DNA from: Chaetomium olivaceum
Lineage: Eukaryota > Ascomycota > Sordariomycetes > Sordariales > Chaetomiaceae
NCBI GenBank assembly: GCA_039881045.1
Contig: JAYWVB010000049.1
Location: forward strand, 124,001-188,000
Length of the DNA: 64,000 nt
Direction of reading: 5' to 3'
Position numbers and translations under genes: made by a program
Shown: positions 43,370-53,232 of the stretch, piece by piece
How the letters are laid out: each line of letters starts with the position of its first letter
Numbering within the stretch: position 1 is the stretch's first letter
Notes under the pieces: model-generated
Told to the model about the DNA's origin: nothing
Database searches by the model: none
Seen by the model: the letters and a program-made list of their open reading frames with translations, nothing else

Positions 43370-45431
43370 TTACAATTTGACGCTCCCTTGTTCCAGGGCC
43401 TTCCAGTCCGTTGGACGAAACGGGACATATGTCCCTCCCTTCAGCCAGAATAAGGCATCGTCTTCAACCTTGGACGGGTCAACACCTTGCTGGCGCAAAA
43501 CATGTTTCTGCTGCTTGTTCGTTCCTGTAGTCTGCGTGCCCAACTCCTTGACCACGCGTATAAACAATGGCACCGCATACCGTGGCAGCTTTTCCCTCGC
43601 ATGCAAAGCCAAGCTGGCCAGCATCTGGGCGTTGGCCTGTGGGGTGTCCAACATAATTGCTACACAACCCGCTCGGCCGTCATGATGCGGAAGCTGCACG
43701 CCATAAACGTTGGCTTCTTGAACGGCCGGGTGCAAACCAAGGGCCTGGGCGACTTCAGCGGTAGAGACGTTTTCGCTTTTCCAACGGAACGTGTCGCCGA
43801 TACGGTCGTGGAAGTAGACTCGCCCATCACTGTCCCATCGGAGTACATCCCCTGAGCGGAACCTGTATTTCACATCAGCCGCGCCTTAAAGGTGCTGAAA
43901 AGGGGTACTGACCAGGCATCCCCTTTCTTGAACACATTGCGCATGATTTTGGCATTCGTCGCTTCCGCATTGCCATAATACCCTTGGAACCTCTTCTTGA
44001 TGTCGTCTGCAGGCAACCGGACAATAAACTCGCCAGCCTGGCCAGTTTTGGCGCGCTGACAGAAGCCTGTCTTAGGATCCCGCCATGGAAGCTCGGTTTC
44101 ACCGTCCACCTTGACGAGGGTCGTCCGTAGGCTGGATAAAGCCCCGGATATAAGACCAAACCGGCCAATGGCTCCCTTCGCAAAGGAATTTCGGGAGGGG
44201 TTCCAAAGCCCCATGGCGCCTTCGGTGGCAGCGTAGATTTCATAGATGGTCTGCATTAGGACATTAACTTGGGACTCGGATCAGCGACACAGGGCAGGCA
44301 ACAACTCACATCGATGCCAAACCGGTCCTTGAACCGATCCCACACGTCTGGCCGAAGGCCGTTACCCATTGCTGCGCGTACACAATGCTTCTTGTCGAGA
44401 TTTTTGCCCGTGACAGGGTCGATCTCAGGGGGTGCTACCGTCAGATACCGACACGTTTCGCCCACGTACTGGATGACGGTCGACTTTGTTTCCCGAACCT
44501 CCTTCCAAAAGGACTTGGTAGAGAAGCGACGCCCTATAGCCGCGGTAGCCCCCAAAAACAGCGCGCTGCCCACTGCGAGACAAGAGCCGGCGCTGTGGTA
44601 AAGAGGCATACACTAAAAATAAAGTTAGACGCCATTCCCTAGAGTGCCAGTCCCGGACATTGAACCATACCGTATAGAATACTTCGCCTGGCTTTGACTG
44701 GGTTCCCTTGGCCGACATATTAGCAGCCACATAAACCTTCGCCCACGAAATGATGGCAGGCTTCGGCATGCCTGTCGTCCCAGACGTGTAAATCAAGATG
44801 GCCATGTCAGTCGGCTCCTTTTCCGTTCGCACCACATCCGGGTACCGCACCGGCTCCTGCCTCTGCGCTTCCGCCTCGAGCTCTGGCGCAAACACAACAA
44901 ACTCCATAGCAGCGACCTCTCTCCGAACATCTTCGGACACACTCTCTGCAACGCGCGGATCGACAACCGCCAATCTCGCCGTCGACGCTCGGAGACAGTG
45001 CGCCAGCGCGGCGCCCTGCAAGTGGTAGTTGATAAACGCGGGCTTCGCACCGATAGCCCACAGGGCAAACCACAAAAACACAAAGGTGTCCGAGTTCTGA
45101 TAATCCAGCGCCACCACATCCCCCTCGCACACACCACGATGTTCTCTCAGCCAGGCACCGTACCGGAGCACGTTCTCGTACGCCTCGGCATAGCTGACAG
45201 ACCGGCCCTCGAAGAGGATAAACGGCTTGGCACCGTCGCCTTATCGAGCGCCTGCGCCTCGAGCACGTAGAAGACGTTGAGGCGGCCGGCGAGCCCCGCG
45301 CGGAAGAGGCTGAAGAGCGTGGAGCCGAAGATGCGGAAGAAGAGTAGGTCGTGCGCGAGCGAGAAGCGCGCGTTGAGGTAGGCGGCTCCGGCGAGGGCGC
45401 CGGCGGCTGTGATGGGGACGGGGATGACCAT
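43370..45431 (-). CDS. FAT1: Very-long-chain acyl-CoA synthetase / fatty acid transporter, one apparent indel
   Basis: An AMP-forming enzyme of the FATP/Fat1 family that activates very-long-chain fatty acids at ER, peroxisome or plasma membrane. Exons are 45431-44671, 44612-44310, 44250-43913 and 43862-43370; introns are 58, 59, 62-type short and 50 bp. An N-terminal hydrophobic helix precedes NVFYVLEAQALDK. The AMP motif is ILIYTSGTTGMPKPAI, followed by CMPLYHSAGSCLAVGSAL, GETCRYL and the IYEIYAATEGAMGLWN motif. The end has GDVLRWDSDGRVYFHDRIGDTFRWKSENVST. At about 45239 the frame slips (GATAAGGCGACGG): one more G gives LDKGDGAKPFILFEG and a 631-aa protein of normal size. The third donor is GTCAGT, slightly off consensus. 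Precise intron sizes: 58, 59 and 50 bp. Confidence 0.9.
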
Positions 45432-46225
45432 GGTGTGGTTAAGTTGCTATCCGTCGTGGGGGGTTGTTGAGAGTCCAAGTCAGATGGCCAGGGACTTGTA
45501 TGTGGATGGGTTCCCATGAAGACTTATTCGACCTATCACATCGCCCCGTGGAGGGCGAATGAGCCATCATACTGTTTTTGGATCCTGCAATGGTGATTCC
45601 GCTTTGGGAAGCAGTTGCGTGTTGCCGTTGTCTCGGCGGGTTGGGGAATGAGGGGAAGAAAAGATACCGAGGCACAGTGCAAGCGACCAAACCATGGGTG
45701 CGTTGCTGCAGGTCACAACGGTCCAAACCCCTGTTCTTCCCTCTCCCTCATCCAGACAACCAACATAGAGCTTAAACGGTGGGTACTCTGTTGTCCCTGC
45801 ACCCAATAATGTCCAACCGTACATTTGTACTTCGTAGGTTCTCCTGATCTGTTTACTTGGAGAAGTGTTGTGATATCGCTTGGGCGTTCAACATCCCACG
45901 CTTGTTGCTGTGCACACTCATGAATGACTCTACCGCGTTCGAGACCAACTGGCTTTGAGGGGCAGGGGGGCGTTGAATATACCAGGTATTACAAGGAACT
46001 CCGCAGGTTCAACAGTGCTAGAAAATCCCAAGACATGCAACTTGAAGGAGGTTAAACGATGTATCTGTTCTCTGTCAAAACTACTAAGGGCAACCAACAG
46101 ACGTGAACGTCTGAAGCTTTCTTTAGATTGGAACGACGACAATGATAGTGAAGGCATGTTCGGTTCAAAAGCAAAGAGTAACAGTACTAGTATTAAACCC
46201 CTTAATCCGACACAACCCAGAACCA
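45432..46225. other. Intergenic, nothing recognised
   Basis: 794 bp holding the FAT1-like promoter and the 3' flank of the CBM1 gene. No repeat or RNA gene recognised. Confidence 0.5.
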
Positions 46226-46817
46226 CTAACACAAGTACTCATGGTCACACGGATCGTCGGGAACTACAGTGATAGTAACAACCTGTGCCGACCTGGTCGT
46301 GGTCGGCTTCGGGGTTAGGTACGTGATGAACGTGGTTACTACTGTTGGTCCGACGGTGACCACGGTGGTCGAGGTCCGGGTGCTGACTGACGGCTGGCCC
46401 CCGGCGTCCGTTTCAATGGCGACGCACTGCTGGTACCAGATGCTGCGGGTAAGAAACGGTTGTGTTGTTAGCCATTCGGCTTCTAGTTGTACCTTCAAGG
46501 GGGTATGAACCAAACGCGATAGCCAGATGGACTTAGGTTCAAATGGCAGAGTGACTTACTTGCCGTCAAACCTGCAGTACGCTCCAGGTGGACATTGCGT
46601 TGGCCCCGTGTACGTCTGCCCGCCACCTATTAGACTTGGTTAGATCACGTCTTCTTTGACCTGGAAGTGTAGGAGATTCTCCCTCACATTGGCCGTAAAG
46701 TGATTGGATCGCGGATGGTGGGGCAACAGGTGTTGGGGTTGGGGATGGACGGCGTGTGAACCACTGGGCGGCTGCCGCCTCCAGCATGAGATACGAGAGT
46801 AAAAGTGATTTGAGCAT
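46226..46817 (-). CDS. Small secreted protein with CBM1 cellulose-binding module
   Basis: Exons are 46817-46688, 46626-46560 and 46442-46226; introns of 61 bp (GTGAGG...ATAG) and 117 bp (GTAAGT...CGCAG). Phases fit and give 137 aa. Residues 1-18 are a signal peptide (MLKSLLLSYLMLEAAAAQ). A Pro/Thr linker leads to a CBM1 module split over the three exons: YGQCGGQTYTGPTQC, PPGAYCRFDGN, then IWYQQCV. The conserved Gly, Cys and aromatic positions of fungal cellulose-binding modules are present. A Thr/Val-rich tail of about 65 residues follows (TVVTVGPTVVTTF...), ending in CDHEYLC. There is no catalytic domain, so it is a binding-only secreted protein, perhaps wall-associated or an effector-like factor. 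Confidence 0.85.
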
Positions 46818-47616
46818 GGTTTTGGAGTGTGATGTCCAAGGTTAGTGGCTTAGAGAGGAAACGGGGGACACCGGGCAAGGCGCTTTTATAGACAGCGAGC
46901 CCTTGTTCGTTACCGGAACTCCTAGGAACGCCGAAGTCCAGACCCGGACAAGCACATACCCAAGATCCGGGTTCCCGTGTTCGATTATATTAAGTTCCCA
47001 CGTAGGAGGGAAGCGTGGGAGGGAAGTATGTGGCTCGGTACCACGAGATTAAATGACCCTTCTTCCCGCTAGAGTTTGTCAAGCGGCTATAGAGAGACCA
47101 CCTATTTGAAGTAACCGTGGGTTATTAACGAAGACCTATTATGTCTATGTTTGAGCTCTATCTGTGGATGTCTGGAGCTTTTCATGCACGATCCCCGTGA
47201 TGATGCTGGACCGGGCGCTACCACAGGTAAAGCCCTTGATCAGGCCCTCGATTAGAAGGTTCGGGTGACTTTGTTAAGTGCATGGTGAGAGTATAACGTA
47301 TGGTGCAATTCAAACCCAATCCATATCAAGCCGCTGCTATTTTAGTACGCTGGTCGGTGGGTAAGGCGATGGGGTAGTTCCGGATGATAGAATGCAGACG
47401 ACCCGCGGCCGGCACGGCGGGTAAAGGGCGAGTGCAGTGAGCCGTAAGATCCCGCGATGCCTTGCCGATGAAAAGATGATTGGCCATGAGGGGAAACGTG
47501 GTGGAGTGTATAGTGAATTAGAGTGAAGGTAATAAGAGGTGCAGACACCCAACCTGCTCTTGTCCTTCAGTGTTCTCCCCCGAATCTATCCAATGCCCAA
47601 AAGATTACGCGACGCT
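46818..47616. other. Intergenic, nothing recognised
   Basis: 799 bp between the CBM1 gene start and the stop of PMI40. Open frames at 47337-47552 are not supported by any domain. Confidence 0.5.
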
Positions 47617-49040
47617 CTATAGCGAAGCTCCGCGATGTTCCTCAACCTCACAAAACGCCTTGAAGGTGATGAACTCATCGTCATCGGTCGACGACTCCGA
47701 TTCAAGCACACACTCTGCAGTAGCACCCACAAAGAAAACATACCCTTCCTTGACCTCCTGCACAGTTGGGCCAACCGAAATCTTGCCTTTGCCGGCGGTG
47801 CAAATAATGATGCTCGGGCCATCCAAGGGATCGAACGTGGCTTTTGAACCGTTGCCTTTGAGGGTCGACCGCACCACGCTGAACTCTTCGATGGGGGGGT
47901 CATAGAGGGTGACAGTAGACCCGGAGCTGTATGCAGCCCGGTTGAGCGTGGCATACGGGTAGTCACGGGGCTCCATCTTTTGCTCGTCGATAGGCGCGTA
48001 GCTGTAGGTCAGCATGTTGACCAATGTGTCGACATCCTTGAACTTGGGGGTGAAGCCCGCCCGGACCACATTGTCACTGCTCGCCATGCATTCGATGATG
48101 TCTCCACTGACATAGGCGTGGATATCGTCGGCCTGGAGGAATAGGGCTTCTCCTGGCTGCAATGTGACAAAGTTAAGGAAAAAGAGGACGAACAGGCCGA
48201 AGTCGGCGCCGAACTGGCCATGGAGGCGGTTCACCAACTCTGCAAGGGTTGACCCCGAAGTGGCAGCGACACCACCCCCCGCGAAGTCAGCGCGCGGCGC
48301 CTGCTGCGGACTCGACGAGTATTTTGGCAGAAGCAGCTATGTCGGCTTCGGAGGAGGACATGAGAGCTTTGAAGACTTTTTGTAAAGCCTTCTTATTCCG
48401 TTCCATGGACTCTTTTGATTCATCGCCCTTCGTGGTCTTGACAACATCGGCAAAGTCCTTGGCTGCGTCATCGCCCACAAGCTGGCGCAGTGCGGGGACT
48501 GAATCCAGGAAATGTGTTATCTCGTCTAATGGGCGGAAGCCGCAGAGCCCTTCGAAAGGGGTAATGGCAATGGCCATCTCGGGCTTGTGGTTGTCATCGG
48601 GATAGTTCTTTGGGTCTTTGGCGTGAAGCTGCTCCGCTAGTCTTTTGTTGGGGTGGGCCTGGATTGACAAGGCTTTGTTGACAGAGAGAACCTTGAAAAG
48701 AAAAGGGACCTTGTTGTCATAGCGGCTGGCGACGGACGGGGCGAGGAGGGCTGTGTTGTCTTGGACGAGGTCGAGCAGAGTGCGGCCGGTCGTCACATCT
48801 TTAGATGGGTTGGAGGGGTGGGTGCCCATCCACAACTAGAACCCGCCGTGGTTAGTTTGAGGTTCTTAAGTAGAAAGGTGAAGTGGAATAACATGCTTCG
48901 GCATATGGCTTGTCATCTTGGATCGCGAAGTCGGTCGAGGGTGTCGCAGCAGCGAACCGGGCGACTGCAGAGGAATTGCCTTTCTTCCCCCACTCGTACG
49001 AGTTGGCCCCGCATTGCAGGCGGATGAGGGGGGCTTGCAT
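47617..49040 (-). CDS. PMI40: Mannose-6-phosphate isomerase, GC-AG intron and one apparent indel
   Basis: Converts fructose-6-P and mannose-6-P, feeding GDP-mannose for glycosylation and wall synthesis. Exon 1 is 49040-48897 (MQAPLIRLQCGANSYEWGKK...DDKPYAE). The 61-bp intron (48896-48836) starts GCATGT and ends CTAG. Exon 2 opens with LWMGTHPSNPSKD, so only a GC donor gives the universally conserved YAELWMGTHP. Zinc ligands are in QAHPNK, HKPEMAIA and DDIHAYVSGD; VVRAGFTPKFKDVDTL is also present. The frame breaks at 48287-48300 within GCGCGC: a stop TGA appears, while the continuation (DFAGGGVAA...LVNRLHGQFG) is one frame over. One extra base, or two missing ones, explains it. Corrected length is about 453 aa, normal for the family. 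Confidence 0.92.
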
Positions 49041-49864
49041 CGTAAAATGGAGCTTTCCTCGGGGTTTCTGGCCCAATTTTGGCAATTTAAAGAGCGAAAG
49101 CAGGCGATATGGACTTCGTGATTTGAGGTTCGGTGTTTTTGCTTCGCGGAGCTGAACCCCTCGCCTTTACGTCACAAGCAGCAAGGGCGGGGTTGGGATG
49201 AAATGCTTTTTTTGAGACCGCACTGTATGATTGACATCAAATTCCTACATTCACACAGTGTTAATCCCTCAGGTACACCACCGGGCTGTTCCCTGCCCAA
49301 GAAATACAGGAGCTTCCCAATCACACGTGCCTTCCATCCAACGCGGGCACCGAAACGACACTCCGCAGACAGAATGCCGCCGGCTCACCGTCGTTGGTGA
49401 GGTGAGAACCATGGAAGACCAGAAAAACGGCACTGCGCTTCCAACTTTCGACGGAATAAATATTCCTAATAATCAGAGCTGAGGCTGCCGCTTTTTATCG
49501 ATTTCGTGTCTCGGCTCCCACGTCTCCTGCCGGCATCGTTTGGCGCGACACACATCAGCCCGAGATCAGCATTTGTGCTGAGACATCTTCCCCGAGGAAC
49601 TGCAGCCACCCACCCACCCGCCTCCGTTAGTTAACTCGGTTTCGGCTCTCAATTGAGGCACCCGAGTGGACGGATACTGTCTACTTCGTATCCTCCCTTA
49701 TTTATCTGAACTAGGTTCCCGGGGATCCCTCTGTGTGCCCCGCGGGCACGAGGGTAAATATACCTGACGATTACCCGCATCACACTGAACGAAATCCCGT
49801 TGCCAGAAAGTTTGGCGACATTGGACGCGACGAAACTCACTGAACCCACTCTTTTGCGCTCATC
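49041..49864. promoter_or_regulatory. Divergent upstream region, PMI40 / SGF29
   Basis: 824 bp between two divergent start codons; both promoters must lie here. No specific site identified. Confidence 0.5.
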
Positions 49865-50995
49865 ATGTCTTCACGCAACCGCAACTCACGGGGGCCGAAC
49901 CGCAATAGCGGCAGCGCCCAGGGGGAGGAAGCCCATCTATGGAGTCAGGTTAAGGATGACATTCGGGCCATGGTCGACGACGTCAACGCGAGCAACGACT
50001 CGATCCGCGCCGTGGTGGCACAGGACAGCTACATGGCTAAAAACAAGGACGGCGTTGACATCACCGTTGAGGAACAGAAGCTCGACAGCCTGTTGCGCAG
50101 CGGCGTCAAGGGGTCCGATCTCTCTAAACAGCAGATCGACGCCCTGATTGAGCGTGTTACCGTCTTGAGGGCATTGGTGAAAGCCAGGGAGGACGCAGAA
50201 GCACAAACAGCCGGGCCATCGGGCTCGTCCGGCCGAGAGCGACCGGGCGGGCTGTTATCAGCCTCGGCCAGGTCCGGGTCAGCACGAGGAGTTAGTGCGC
50301 GTGATAAGGAGCGAGATCGGGACCGAGACAGAGAGCGTGACCGCGACCGTGATCGTGATCGCGACCCGGGTACCACCTCGGTGTACGAATTTGACGGTTC
50401 GGGCGACTCTCCCGTGCCGTCACCGGTGGGAAGGAAGCTGGGAGGAAGCGCTGGCGCGGGAAGCGACCGCTCGGTCAATCGAGATAGCGTCCCCCCACGC
50501 GGCGGGGACCGTGATACACCAGGGAAGTCGGATAGTGTCCCCCCCGAATCAGGAGGGCTTACTGCCACGGCGGCCCAACGGGCGAAAATCACATTCTTCA
50601 AGGGCCAGGACGTGGTGTTCAAGCCGAAACCAACGACGACCACCGACACCACCGAATGGATGCTTGGTAAGGTACAGCAGGTTCTTGGGGAGGGCAAATC
50701 ACGGCGATATAAAGTCCAGGACGCAGACCCGGACTTACCGCCGGATCAACGCGTGGAGTATCGCACCAGCGCCAGCAGCATGATCCCGATCCCGGCCTCT
50801 GGCGTGGAACTCCCAGATCTCGACAAGGGGAAGACCGTGCTCGCACTCTATCCCGACAGTACCACATTTTACAAAGCTGAAGTGATGGGGACAGATGCAG
50901 CCACGCACAAGGTCAGCTTGCGCTTCGAGGGCGAGGAGAATAATGTTACACTGCAGCTCGTCGATAGGCGATTCGTGGTCGAGTATAGAAATTAG
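49865..50995 (+). CDS. SGF29: SAGA-associated factor Sgf29 (tandem Tudor)
   Basis: A SAGA HAT-module subunit that reads H3K4me2/3. Single exon, 376 aa, ATG 49865. The N-terminal half is helical (LWSQVKDDIRAMVDDVNASNDSIRAVVAQ..., LSKQQIDALIERVTVLRALV). Then comes a disordered linker containing an unusual RD repeat (about residues 147-167, alternating Arg-Asp with a few Glu). The C-terminal SGF29 Tudor-like domain starts at about residue 243 (FKGQDVVFKPKP). It shows EWMLGKVQQVLGEGKSRRYKVQDADPD, the pocket stretch TVLALYPDSTTFYKAEV and VSLRFEGEE, ending in VDRRFVVEYRN. No frame problems. Confidence 0.93.
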   Translation: MSSRNRNSRGPNRNSGSAQGEEAHLWSQVKDDIRAMVDDVNASNDSIRAVVAQDSYMAKNKDGVDITVEEQKLDSLLRSGVKGSDLSKQQIDALIERVTVLRALVKAREDAEAQTAGPSGSSGRERPGGLLSASARSGSARGVSARDKERDRDRDRERDRDRDRDRDPGTTSVYEFDGSGDSPVPSPVGRKLGGSAGAGSDRSVNRDSVPPRGGDRDTPGKSDSVPPESGGLTATAAQRAKITFFKGQDVVFKPKPTTTTDTTEWMLGKVQQVLGEGKSRRYKVQDADPDLPPDQRVEYRTSASSMIPIPASGVELPDLDKGKTVLALYPDSTTFYKAEVMGTDAATHKVSLRFEGEENNVTLQLVDRRFVVEYRN

Positions 50996-51732
50996 GCCGA
51001 GGATGAGGATTAGTCCGCTTTTTGGCTGTTAGCAAGTACTGTTTAAAGATCTCAGGACGGTGAACTTCAACTCCAAAAGATATTCTCCAAGATCCCTTTG
51101 TGAAGCGGACCGTAACTCCACGGAAAGGACTCCATGATGCGGCGGGCACAGACCACCGGAGGAGAAGATTCGTGTTGTGATTGGTGGAGAAGTCAGGGGT
51201 AATCTATGGAAGCCCCACCAAGCTTGGGGTGCAGGGTTTCGGACCATGCAGAAGCCATCGTTCCCTGTCAGGGGAGAGAAAACGCGGCTCCGCGTCCACA
51301 ACACCACCATTTGGATCTGCATCACGGGGCTCCCGAGACATCAGCCAAACTCAAAATTTTCCCATCCCGACTCTCGGTTGCTGGTTTGTTTGTTCACACG
51401 CGAATACGTGCAATCGGCCCCCCAATCGTTCTTTACTGCAAGGTATGTCGCACTAATTTCCAGTCTACTGTTTCATTTCCGGGGACCGACCGCATCTTTA
51501 CCGCTTTGCCTTAGTTAATTGTCAGCCACGCCCATGCTAATACACATTCACGTCAGCCAGACCCATCTCTCGATTTCGCAACTTTGCATCATTCAGTGAC
51601 GCACCTACACGCCTGCCCATCACGAATCACCCCACGGTGACCTCCCGACTTCATTCGTATCGACCGCTTCCCACCCACCGATCCCAAACCCGTCACCCAC
51701 CAAACCCAGCCAGATTACCCTCTCAGATCAAG
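50996..51732. other. Intergenic, ARF gene upstream region
   Basis: 737 bp between SGF29 and the ARF gene. A pyrimidine- and ACCCA-rich leader precedes the ARF ATG. No other feature was recognised. Confidence 0.5.
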
Positions 51733-52411
51733 ATGGGCGCCTCAATGTCCATTTCGAGCCTCTTTGGCAAACTCTTCGGATCCAAGGAAGTGCGCATCCT
51801 GATGCTTGGCCTCGACGCCGCCGGCAAGACCACCATTCTCTACAAACTCAAGCTCAACCAGACGATGACGACCATTCCGACCGTCGGGTTTAACGTCGAG
51901 GCCTTTACATACAAGAACATCAAGTTCAACATGTGGGACGTTGGTGGACAGGATAAGATTCGCCCATTGTGGAGGCATTACTACAGCGGTGAGCTCAACC
52001 TGGTTAGAAGAGAGGGCGCTGGAAACTGACAAGCATGGCAGGCACACAGGGTCTCGTATTCGTTGTGGACTCGTCAGACCACAACCGTATTGAAGAGGCC
52101 AAGACGGAATTGCATCGCATTCTCAACGACCTGGAAATGTCCGACTGCCTCCTGCTCGTATTCGCGAACAAGCAGGATCTTAAAGGCGGTATGTATTACC
52201 TTGCGAAACTCCATCAAACGACGCCCGCTAACGTGCTGGCGCAATAGCGATGGACTGCCAAACAATCACCACAAAGCTCGAACTCTCCAAACTTGGAGAC
52301 CGGCCGTGGTTTGTCCAGCCGGCCATCGCTACCGAGGGTGAGGGCTTGACGGAAGGTTTCGGTTGGCTGTCGGAGAACATCAAGAAGACGCCCAAGTACA
52401 GCGGGAAATGA
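51733..52411 (+). CDS. ARF-family small GTPase, ARF6-like
   Basis: A membrane-trafficking GTPase. Exons are 51733-51988, 52042-52188 and 52248-52411; introns of 53 and 59 bp (GTGAGC, GTATGT donors), phase 1 each, giving 188 aa. Gly2 (MGASMS) is the myristoylation site. G motifs: GLDAAGKTT, TTIPTVGFN, WDVGGQDKIRPLWRHYYSG, FANKQDLKGA and an AIATEGEG loop. The start FGKLFGSKEVRILMLGLDAAGKTTILYKLKL resembles class III (ARF6/yeast Arf3) more than ARF1. It would therefore act at the plasma membrane, in endocytosis or polarity. The C-terminus (KKTPKYSGK) is longer than in ARF1. Confidence 0.93.
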
Positions 52412-53232
52412 GTGGTCTATTTCCATGACAGCCGAACATGGTTCAACAGCCCATCTCGCCCGCCTGTAACGTCATGGCACTCCAACCCCGGCTGGATGGC
52501 GCCTGCGAACAACACGTATGTTCCGACTATTCCCCAACACACAACAAACGATCACCCGGGCCCCAACAACGGCACTCCCATCCAACGAATCCAAGCATAG
52601 GCGCCCAACGGTAGCGGCATCTCGACAACATCTGGCCTCCTGACGGAGCAACTCTCGTTATTTCGCCCCCGATTTTCCCAACGGGCTGCAACCCCCCCGT
52701 AATTTATGTCCTGCCACATCTTTCTGCTGGCCCGCCACGTCTCTGCACCACACTTCAGCCGCGCGGTTTTCCCTATGTTCTGTCACGTCCACTTTAACGA
52801 CCTCTTTATATCTTAATGCACGGGGCGCGGGCGCTGCACCCTACCGCCCCGTTTTTGTCTTCATCTGTTCACCATAGCCGGAGGAACACTGTCTATACCC
52901 AAGGAGCGAGGAGGAGGGAAGGAGGGAGGATTGGCAGCGTCGGAGTTTGAGAACGTCGGGAATGAACACAAGTCTGAAACTGCGCGTGTCCGTGATTTGT
53001 GTTGTGTGATTACGGTACATTACTGTGAACATTTGACTACTACGCGTACTCCTTGCTAGCCATCCCTTCTCCTGGTTCAGAATCCAAAGGTGCTATTTTT
53101 CCAACGCCAAGTAACATGCATCATTGTATTTCCCACGCCACTCAAACGCCGAGTGAATCCAACGCCATACCGGCTAAAAACTCCCATAAACCCTCCATAT
53201 CCAGTCCAGTGCAACCACTGTCTACCCCACCG
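52412..53232. other. Convergent intergenic region (ARF and SSN3 3' ends)
   Basis: 821 bp with the terminators of two convergent genes. It contains purine-rich GGAGGAGGGAAGGAGGGAGG at about 52908-52927. No gene recognised. Confidence 0.5.
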
